NCBI GenBank assembly: GCA_941918925.1
Contig: OW799233.1
Coordinates: 132,958,333-133,022,332 of the forward strand
Direction: 5' to 3'
Length of the DNA: 64,000 nt
Source of the DNA: Phyto melanocephala
Lineage: Eukaryota > Arthropoda > Insecta > Diptera > Rhinophoridae
Below the pieces are notes generated by a model, which saw only the letters and a program-made list of their open reading frames with translations, ran no database searches and was not told the origin of the DNA. The translations under genes were made by a program, and so were the position numbers. Shown one piece after another: positions 56,153 to 64,000 of this stretch (position 1 is its first letter; the number at the start of each line of letters is the position of its first letter).

Positions 56153-57261
56153 TTAACAATAAGAAATATATAAACGAAAAATCTACGACATTTTTCTAAA
56201 CCCATTAATACTTTTGTGCCACCCTGAATATAAAAAATAAACCTTATTTGGCTCTCATTGCGATTATGTAATGTTCTTTCTTATTGACTACACTTATTCC
56301 TTTCACCCATCCTGACTTTTGCAAATCGCTGTAGCTTTTGCTAAATGTTTGTAGTCAATTTTTTTAAATTACTGTTGCTGTTACCAACACTCGTGATAAG
56401 AGGAAATGTTGTGGTGGCTGCCTTTCCCCACCCCCACATTATGAGTTGGTGTATACTTTACAGTTTACAGTTTAAGCCGACTGTTGTGGTGAATTTATGC
56501 CTACAATAACAACAACATCAATCGTAACAAGACCAGTTGTTGCTTTTCACATTTCTGTGGAAAATATGATTAACAATGCTTATTTGTGATGACGCAAAGA
56601 ATGATGTGAGTGAGTGACAATGATGACTCTTACGGTATTTGAATATGAAACAATTGTGTTTGAAATTATCACAAAATTACACTAAGCGTATTAGGATTGA
56701 ATTATGAAATGAAGGAGAATGTCTTTCAGGAATGCAACTTGGGCAAGTGCATTCAGTATAAATATTGAAATTTTTTTCATACCATGTTAACATTCACGTT
56801 ACGATTCATAATTCCCTTAAACAAGATATTGGCATTTCCACAGATTTGTATGTTACATCATACATATCCTTTTGTTTGTAACTACTTCTGTTCATATAAG
56901 TATAAAGGAAACAATTTTTACCTAAATTATAGGTCCTGGCTTAATGTGATAAAAGTAGACATTTCCGTGGAAGTGCCTATATATAATAGTTTTATTAGCG
57001 TTTGTCACAAAATTTTGTAAGTTTTTTTCTATTTTATTTAAACAGCAGTGTGCTAACTTAATCCAGTTGTATTCTCTGTACAGGAAGTACCCAGAAAAAT
57101 CTGTATTTATTTATGTAGTAAGTTAGTATGTAATATTTGAGATACATCTAAACTAATATTCCTTTAACCGAGACCAATGTCAATAATGTTTAAAACAATG
57201 CAATTGTTTCAAAGCATTTTTATAAGTTTTAAGCGTCGCGGTAACGGACACAATCATTAAA
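56153..57261. other. Non-coding
   Basis: No supported gene. A C-rich patch TTCCCCACCCCCAC lies near 56427. Confidence 0.45.
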
Positions 57262-57860
57262 ATCAAGTTAGAGTGTTATATTCGGCCGTGCCGAATCTTA
57301 TATTACCTTCACAACGTATAGTCATGCAATAACAATTATATCACCATTAATCTCATTATTATGAAATACGTACATAGATACTTATATGTTTTATTATCTC
57401 TATAATATAATAATTAAAAACATCCAAATATAATATGAGTGTATGTCTGTATGTACTAAAATAATAAAATTGCTTTGTCTTAACTGGGATTCGAATCTAC
57501 GTTCATCCATTGTTGTCCATTTTGTATCGGTGTGAAAAGACGAGGGGGTCTAGGTTTTTTCATAATATCTCAGCTGTTTATGGAGCAATTTTTTTAATTT
57601 TCAATACCCATCTGTTTACAAATATTTCTAATAATTTGTTACCTTACACGGAAAATGTGTGGGGATTTTAGAAAGTTGATTTTAACATACACATGGACAG
57701 ACGGACATCCGGACAGACTGACAGATGGACAATGCTTAATTGACTCCCCTATTCATAAGCTTTCAGAAAATATATACACTATGAAGACGGAAATAAAAAT
57801 TGTAGAAATTTTACACGGAATGACAAACCTATATTCACCCTTAAACTCACTGTAAAGGGT
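57262..57860. repeat. Family C repeat, near full length
   Basis: Starts with the common terminus (AAGTTAGAGTGTTATATTCG, GCCGTGCCGAATCTTATATT) and then ACAACGTATAGTCATGCAAT. It has TTAACTGGGATTCGAATCTA, CATAATATCTCAGCTG, AAAGTTGATTTTAACATACA, ACGGACATCCGGACAGACTG, CCCCTATTCATAAGCTTTC and ends TGTAAAGGGTATAAA. The internal A-rich tract is short here. On the complementary strand GATTCGAATCC (57489-57499) resembles a polymerase III B box. Confidence 0.8.
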
Positions 57861-57861
57861 A

Positions 57862-58802
57862 TAAACACATGCATTTTGTTTTTGTATAAATTTTTAAAAA
57901 ATAGGTTATGGGTAGGAGGAGAAAGGGAGTAGTGTTTGTGGACATTTGATTTAAACTTTTCCAGATTGTAAGTGGCTGGAAAAACTTCAGCGGGGAGCCT
58001 GTTCCACAAACGAACAGTACGATTAAAGAACGAATTTTCCCTGTAGTGTGTAGTTCGATCCACTGGCCAATCGACCACATATGAGTGTGCTCTTCTGGAA
58101 AATCGAGTATTACGTGCAAAATTGCGGTTCTCAGGAACTAGTTCCCTTATCTCATCGGAGCATATTCTATTGTAATATCGATAGAACAGTGAAACACAAC
58201 CCACATTGCGACGGTGTTCGAGAGAGTCAATAGAGTTGGCGGTCGAGTAACTCCAAAATAGACTTCGAAGCACCGGCCCATACGTGAGAGTTGTATTTCA
58301 TTTTCGGTCGGATGTAGGTGGTATAAATAACAAGAAGATCGGATGGGGTGAAGTATTTTCTACACCGTCTTAAAAAACCGAGACACTTGAATGCTTCCTT
58401 AGACACGAGAAAAATATGTTCAGTCCAGCGGACGTCGCACTGAATTTTCATGCCCAGAACATCAAGAGCTTCCGATCCCTTGATACTTATACCATCTAAT
58501 AGAATAGATGAGGCAACAATATCCGGCGTGCGTTTATGTGTAAGTAGACAACACTGAGTTTTCCGAGGATTAAAATCCACTCTATTCGCACGACCCCATT
58601 CATAAATGTTCATCAGATCCTGATTCAGCGTCCTATTCATGTTCCGCCTCATAGCATGGATCTCAGAAAGGCTGGGTCTATGGCTGAATGAATACGAATG
58701 GCACAAGTTGCTGTCATCTGCAAAAGAATATATAGGGTTCGAAGTTTGACGTAGAAGGTCATTGAGAAATATAAGAAATAGAGTCGGAGATAAAACGTAC
58801 AT
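57862..58802 (-). pseudogene. LINE reverse transcriptase C-terminal fragment
   Basis: A 5'-truncated Jockey/CR1-group element on the minus strand. The first frame (58802 to 58227) starts inside the palm, YVLSPTLFLIFLNDLL, and has the catalytic YSFADD motif near residues 27-30, then NRVDFNPRKTQCCLLT (thumb-proximal), VLGMKIQCDVRWTEHI, and KCLGFLRRCRKYFTPSDLL, YIRPKMKYNSHVWAGAS. A frameshift near 58250 moves to a second frame carrying RRNVGCVSLFYRYYNRICSD, ENSFFNRTVRLWNRLPAEVF and YNLEKFKSNVHKHYS. These blocks are typical of the C-terminal end of insect non-LTR elements that lack an RNase H. About 300 codons remain; the amino-terminal fingers and endonuclease are missing. Apart from the frameshift it is well preserved, suggesting a fairly recent insertion next to the family C repeat. 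Confidence 0.82.
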
Positions 58803-61059
58803 AATTATGTTTTTCTAAACTTTTAACAATAAGAAACTTAGGACTTCTTATGAATTTAGCATTTAAACATGATAAAAATAAACAAAAAAAGTTTAAAACA
58901 AGTTTTATTAACAAGGCACTATTCTGTATTTAAAAAATAATGATGTTGGCAACGATCCCCTATTACTATGTGGTCTATGATATAATGACAACCTATTATA
59001 CAATTTTAAAAATATTTGATTGGGTACCAACAGAGTATAATATGAGTGCGTGCGTGTTTCTATGAGAAGGAGTGTAATTATTTCACTAGTTCCTGCCACC
59101 TGTTTCTTTTTGTTTATTGTTATTTTTATAGCTGCATTATTAACGTGCACTTTTCTTTACTCTGCTTCATCTCCTTTAACATTCAGTAAATATTATTGGC
59201 TTTTTAAGTTAGAAAATTTTTAACACACACGATCAAACGGCATACATAGGAAGACTGTTGTACATTTGTTAGAAATAAAATAGCAACAGTTATATATTTT
59301 ATGATTGCTTTTAAATTTTGTAAAGCTAATCAAGTTCACATTATAAATACATGCTAAAAAAAAACTAGTCCTTGTAAGTTGTAAAAAAACGATAAAATGG
59401 TTTTACTCTTCTTGTCATATAAATACAAATTTCAATAACAAATCAGTTTATTAAACCCTCTATAAACCTTTTAAAATTTTTAAGCATACGACAGTTAGTG
59501 TTTATAAGTTTTTCTTTGAAATTCTATGTGAGATAACATTTTTAAATCGCCATCATTGGTCTATCTTTAAAAGCTTTTTTTAAAATAATAAAATTTCAGT
59601 TCTTGAGAAGGAGATCAAATGAGCCAGTTTTTTTTTCAAAAACTAGCAGCTTCCATAACGTTGCTATGTAAGACTGAAGTGTGCTATTTGACACGATGAT
59701 GCTTTTTTATGTGTGTCCCACCATGTCTTAAACTAAAAAAAAACCTTAAATGTAAAGATTCCGGAAAGTAAGAAGTTATTGGTATTAATTACACTGTATT
59801 AACTATGTGTAATTTAATTTTTGCCATTAATATTGTTGGAACCCTTCCACATCATATTTAGTTTTACAAGAAAATATGTCAACTAGTTACAGAATCTCCA
59901 CCTCTTCTTGGTAAAATCACTAGTTTTTGTATTTCTAGTTATAACTAAAGAAAGAAGGATTTTAAAATTACTTAAACAATCCCAAATATGTGTATGTATG
60001 TATACTTATGCAGTTAAGCTGAAAGTCAAATTTTCAAAAATTTATAAAACAGAAACACTTAGATGTAAATATGCATATAAAAAACAGTAAAAATATAAAT
60101 TTATTAATTTCTTTTTGTAATAAATATGAACATTTCTTAAGACTGGAAGTCTTCCAAAATAATACTGTCTGACATCGAGACTATTTTTTTAAATGAAACA
60201 AAAGGGCTGATGTTGCAAAATTTTATTCAATAAAAGCATTTTACAACAAGACAAGTATAAACACTTTTTTTTAATTTTAAAATCACACAACCAATATTCA
60301 ATTTCCTTAAGTAAGTAAAAGTTATTCTAAATAAGAATATTTATAAAAATGATACGCATGTACATATGTATGTGCATGTGCATAGAAAACGACAATTTTA
60401 ATAACATCAAATATGTAGTAGAGTTAAAAAAAATGTAAGTGTAGGTGCGTAAGCTAGGTGGTCGTATGAAAATTATTTGTATACCCCTTGAAATAAATAG
60501 TCAAATGGTTTTATTACTTATTTAATCATTTCTATTTTAATTTACCAAAATATTGTTAAATAGAAAACCTTTTAATTCTTAACCGCATGTTTTTCACATC
60601 TGACTTGTCAAATTCTACACTGCTAAATACCATCATGTCGTGTGCTACCTTTAAAACATTACTTCTGAAAAAACCATGTGTTGAGTTATCTGACAAAATT
60701 TCAATTAGAGCGCGCTCTATTTTCTTCTGTCAAAACATGTGACATCCGTTGTTGGCAGAAATCTCTGCTGCTGCAAGGCAATCAGTGACGGTTGCCCGTA
60801 AAAGTACAATTCTCACAGACATGTAGATTTACATATGTCTCACATGCCGTGTTTTATAGCCATAAGAAAGGTTGCTCCTTTGCAATTACGTATTATATGG
60901 ATTCTACTTTTTTAGATGATGAATTATGTTAAAAAGTTTAATTTCACAGCATTAGAATCATCACACTTTTTCTAAATAAAAGTTCGAGTGAAAACCGAAT
61001 AAAAAAGTCAAAATAAAGAAAATGTTTATCTATTCAGTTTCAGAATTTCTTTCAATTTC
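58803..61059. other. AT-rich non-coding
   Basis: No supported gene. Frames at 58908-59150 and 59908-60090 have no family motif. More even composition at about 60640-60860. Confidence 0.45.
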
Positions 61060-61460
61060 TCAAGATTTGGGATACCAAGATACTATCGTCACTTTCCCGA
61101 CCTCAGTGTTATGCCACTTTCTGACATGTTCCTCCATCGCCCAAACTTTAAGTTCACATTTGAATCGTTGAAAGGGCTTGGCATTTTCAAAAGTTACAGC
61201 ACTTAAGAATGTTATCATTTTGGATAATTTATCGGCCTTATCGTTTCCAATTAAGGTTTTATGGTCTGGTATCCATATTATCTCTAGGCGTTCACAATTT
61301 GCGTGCGAGTTTAATTCGGTCTTGCATTGCAAGACGTTTCAAGATTCAACCATTTAATTTTTTAGTGTCCTGATCACTGACTGACTGTCCGTAAAGATAC
61401 GAATCGGGGCCTCGTTATTAGTTTCATTTATCTATTTATTACCTTCCGTAACTTTGATAA
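61060..61460 (-). pseudogene. LINE RNase H fragment, copy 2
   Basis: The minus strand reads NEAPIRIFTDSQSVIRTLKN (first catalytic Asp in FTDSQ), a stop, then MQCKTELNSHANCERLEIIW, IPDHKTLIGNDKADKLSKM (the WVPGH...GN-x-x-AD motif, with PDH for PGH), and ELKVWAMEEHVRKWHNTEVG. This is the RNase H domain of a Jockey-type LINE, with the linker toward the C-terminal zinc knuckle. A 90-codon frame is still open. It is a better-preserved relative of 23045-23262, and the fragment at 29175-29420 is what would follow downstream. Confidence 0.75.
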
Positions 61461-61619
61461 CCTCAGCCTGAAAAACAGTGTTGTTGTTTTCTTAAAGAAA
61501 GAATTTCATGAAAAAAAAACTTAAACCTTTCCAAAGTGTGGGCCATCTATCTGTTTAAATTTAAATCTGCAGTTATTTCGAATATGGCAATACTCATGTA
61601 ATATTATTCTATTACGAAA
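61461..61619. other. AT-rich spacer
   Basis: Short interval between the LINE fragment and the mariner fragment. Nothing recognised. Confidence 0.4.
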
Positions 61620-62420
61620 TTCAGTATATTATCTCCGCTGATCGAAATAAATCGATTCGCGCTTGAGCAAACATTGGGATTTATTGTAAATTTTTTTCCA
61701 AAACAAAGGCAATAGGTCGGAAATTGCACAAAAATGTCGTACAAAAAATCATCCTTTCGGATGACGCGCTTATTTTAAACTTGGTGGGTACGTTAGCAAG
61801 CAAAATTGCGATATTTGGGGCTTAGAAAATCCAAGCGTAGTCTTACAGAAGCTAATGCACCCATTAGGTAAGACTAATTGGAGCGGAGGCATCATTGGTT
61901 AATTTTTCTTTAAAAATGAGGACGGCGAAACTATAACGGCCAACGGAGACACCTATTGCACCATAGTAACCGATTTCTTTGTGCCTGCCTTACATAATAT
62001 TGATGTGGAATTAATTAATTGCGTCCAACGTTCGATGGCTGTTTAATAAGCCGAAATGGTGATATCAATTGGTAGACTTAAGGCCTTGATTTGACACCGT
62101 TGGGTTATTTTCTGTGGGGCGCTGTTAATGACAAATGTTATGCAGACAATTCAGAGACAATTGAGTATTCAAAGGTCAACATTCGTGAAGCCATTGTCAA
62201 GATACAACCCCATACATGTGAAAAAGTACTCCTAAACTGTTCTAATCGAATAGGGCAAGGTAATCTTTCATTTCTAACCGGAATAATTGTACTTCGCAAC
62301 GATAAAAAATGGGGTCAAACCGTTTCTGTTTTATTGCATTTCGAAATTTTAAGTGGCCCAAACTTTAAAAGTTATAACAAGTTGTATTTTCGTATTAGTA
62401 TTTTCTTCAGAAACTAGAAG
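61620..62420 (+). pseudogene. Tc1/mariner transposase relic, longer copy
   Basis: Read across frameshifts, this has LSDDA (first catalytic block), LVGTLASKIAIFGA-type frame-shifted text parallel to GGYVNKQNCRIWG, KLMHP, WSGGIIG, stop, FFFKNEDGETITANGDTYCT and IVTDFF. Later, in the open frame 62091-62417, it has TPLGYFLWGAVNDKCYADNS, ETIEYSKVNIREAIVKIQPH and CEKVLLNCSNRIGQ. The latter is the C-terminal part (LTPLDYFLWGAVKDKCYAD...) of the same lineage as the elements at 1563 and 10105, which lost this region. The DGATCHT block is degraded. No terminal repeats were identified. Confidence 0.72.
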
Positions 62421-63457
62421 TCAAAATAATAAATTGAACATGACACGGGTTAGTTATATGAAGGTAATCATTAAAAATGTCTTCATTAGTAAGTTTCTTA
62501 GATACGTGTAAAATAATATTGTTTGCTTTTGTATTTTAAATTATTTCATAAATCTTTGTTGTTCTTATTTCTCCTACATCCCTAACAAATTCTACTTTGT
62601 GGAAGTTTTAAATTTTAATTGATCTTAATAACATAATTTTAGCCAACTTGAGCCGATTTAAAAAAATCAACCATTTTCAAAATGAAAATCGAAAACAATA
62701 TTTATTATTATTAAAAACATTTGAAATAATATTTTTGTTATATTTGATAATAAAAAAGAGTTGATAGTGCACACAACAAACTAGTTTTTAAGTTTTTTAA
62801 AAATATGAAATTCAAATATTTTTAAAATTTTATTTTCACGTGGCTGCAACACTGATTTAGCTTTATGTTATCCTTTGGCTTCTTTTTGTTTGCAAGTAAT
62901 TTCAACTAAACTAAGCATGCTGTACTTAACATCAACTTTTTAAAATTTTTTTAAATCTATTTTTATCTATTTTATGAAAACTAAAAATTGTTATCTTTTT
63001 GCTTAAATATGTATTGATTTAAATTTTTGTTTAATTTTAATCAATATCACAATTTCCTGAACCCTCTGCAAATTTAAATTTTCAATACACAGGCAGACAA
63101 ACAAACCAATAAAATGCTTTATATATTTTTTTTTTATTTTTATTTTATTTTTCTAAATAACTATATTTTTTGCAGCTACATTTCGTTATGTGAATGGAAG
63201 CCAAGTTAAATGGCAGTATCAATTTGTTTTTTTTTTTGCTGCTGTTGCTACTTTAGTTGATGCTGTTGTTAGAGTTTCTTTGCAATAACCATATTTTATG
63301 TTTTTATGTTTATGTTACACAGTAAATTGTCCATAAATACATACAGACGGTGACAAAAAATTAATCTCTCTATGCAGAATGCAAGATATTGGTACCTAAT
63401 TGAACTAAATGTCTTCAATATACGACAACACTAAAGTGTTTATTGAAGCTTTCCTTT
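62421..63457. other. AT-rich non-coding
   Basis: TTGCTGCTGTTGCTAC and GTTGATGCTGTTG near 63235-63270. No supported gene. Confidence 0.5.
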
Positions 63458-64000
63458 AATCTGAAATGAAACTCTCTGTGTGTGTGTGTGTGTGTGTTAG
63501 CTATAGACTCTGAAACTGTAAAACCGATCGGGCTCAAACTTTGGTAAGTTGTTGTACACATACCGGGGAGTGTTTATGGATGAAAAAAAGTTATCAGTTT
63601 TAGCTACTTGCACTTGACCGATTTTTCTGAAACTTTGCACACATATCGAGCTTTCATGACTTAATAATTTCGTGATAAGAAAAGTGGGCGGGGCCACGCC
63701 CCTAAAAAAGTTTTAATTTTGAGGTACTTGCACTGGACCGATTTTTCTGAAACTTTGCACACATATTGAGCTATCGTGACTTTATAATTTGTGATTAAAA
63801 AAGTGGGCGCGGCCACGCCCATAAAAAAAGGCTATAATTTTGAGGTACTTGCACAACACTGATTTTTCTGAAACTTTGCACACATATTGAGCTGTCATGA
63901 CTAAATAATTTCGTGATAAGAAAAGTGGGCAGTGCCACGCCCATAAAAAAAAGGTATCATTTTGAAGTACTTGCACTGGACCGAATATTCTGAAACTTTG
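63458..64000 (+). mobile_element. Helitron-like 5' region, runs off the window
   Basis: GAAATGAAACTCTCTGTGTG followed by TG repeats and TTAGCTATAGACTCTGAAAC, AACTTTGGTAAGTTGTTGTA, GGGGAGTGTTTATGGATG matches the 5' portion of the Helitron on the minus strand at 41468 (CTATAGACTCTGAAACC, AACTTTCGCAAGTTGTTCTA, GGGAGTGTTTATGAGTGG). The canonical TCTATATATATAAA tip has decayed. The 3' end lies beyond the window. Confidence 0.6.
63600..64000 (+). repeat. ~121-bp tandem repeat array within the Helitron-like element
   Basis: The words TTTTTCTGAAACTTTGCACA (the last copy reads ATATTCTGAAACTTTG), GTGGGC and GCCACGCCC recur about every 120-123 bp, giving at least three units and the start of a fourth. 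The Helitron at 41.2 kb has only one comparable unit. Confidence 0.85.

Overview
The window looks like non-coding, TE-rich chromosomal DNA from a higher fly (Diptera, probably Schizophora and possibly a calyptrate). This is inferred from the very AT-rich composition, long intron-like stretches with GTT/GCT/CA microsatellites, Jockey-type LINE debris, many Tc1/mariner, piggyBac and hAT relics, and dispersed repeats carrying GTCCGTCTGTCC microsatellites and short palindromic termini that resemble DINE-1/Helentron-associated repeats. No host protein-coding exon could be confirmed. The only long intact reading frame (37392-38285) belongs to a transposon.

Layout. 0-5 kb: piggyBac relic, internally deleted Tc1/mariner element with TA target duplication, and a degraded Tc1-like relic. 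5.2-8.3 kb: a good TATA+Inr core promoter, a splice-donor-like site and two acceptor-like sites (candidate non-coding 5' exons), a short GC-richer ORF and an inverted repeat. 10 kb: second copy of the deleted mariner. 13.9-19 kb: repeat family A, with a mariner MITE and a small palindrome nested inside one copy. 21.9-24.5 kb: a TTA-flanked Harbinger-like MITE, a LINE RNase H fragment and a 1-kb hAT-like element. 26-27 kb: a tRNA-derived SINE with a clear 14-bp target duplication and an internally deleted piggyBac. 29-32 kb: LINE tail, repeat family B and a small hAT relic. 36-39.3 kb: the most notable object, a 2.5-kb transposon with ~520-bp terminal inverted repeats and a TAA duplication, inserted in a family A repeat. 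40.8-41.5 kb: a deleted Helitron with recognisable termini. 42.8-44 kb: a 1.2-kb foldback palindrome. 46.5-47.6 kb: LINE 3' end with an (AAT)n expansion inside its RNase H reading frame. 49.6-58.8 kb: family C repeats, two mariner fragments, a perfect-TIR MITE and a LINE reverse-transcriptase fragment. 61-62.4 kb: LINE RNase H and mariner fragments. 63.4-64 kb: a Helitron-like 5' region with a ~121-bp tandem array running off the window.

Nearly all identifiable elements are defective. Their logic is parasitic and nested: non-autonomous derivatives sit inside older non-autonomous repeats, and several insertions can be dated relative to each other because the paralogous empty site is visible elsewhere in the window. 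The intervals between them may be introns or flanks of a large developmental gene, but that is inference only.
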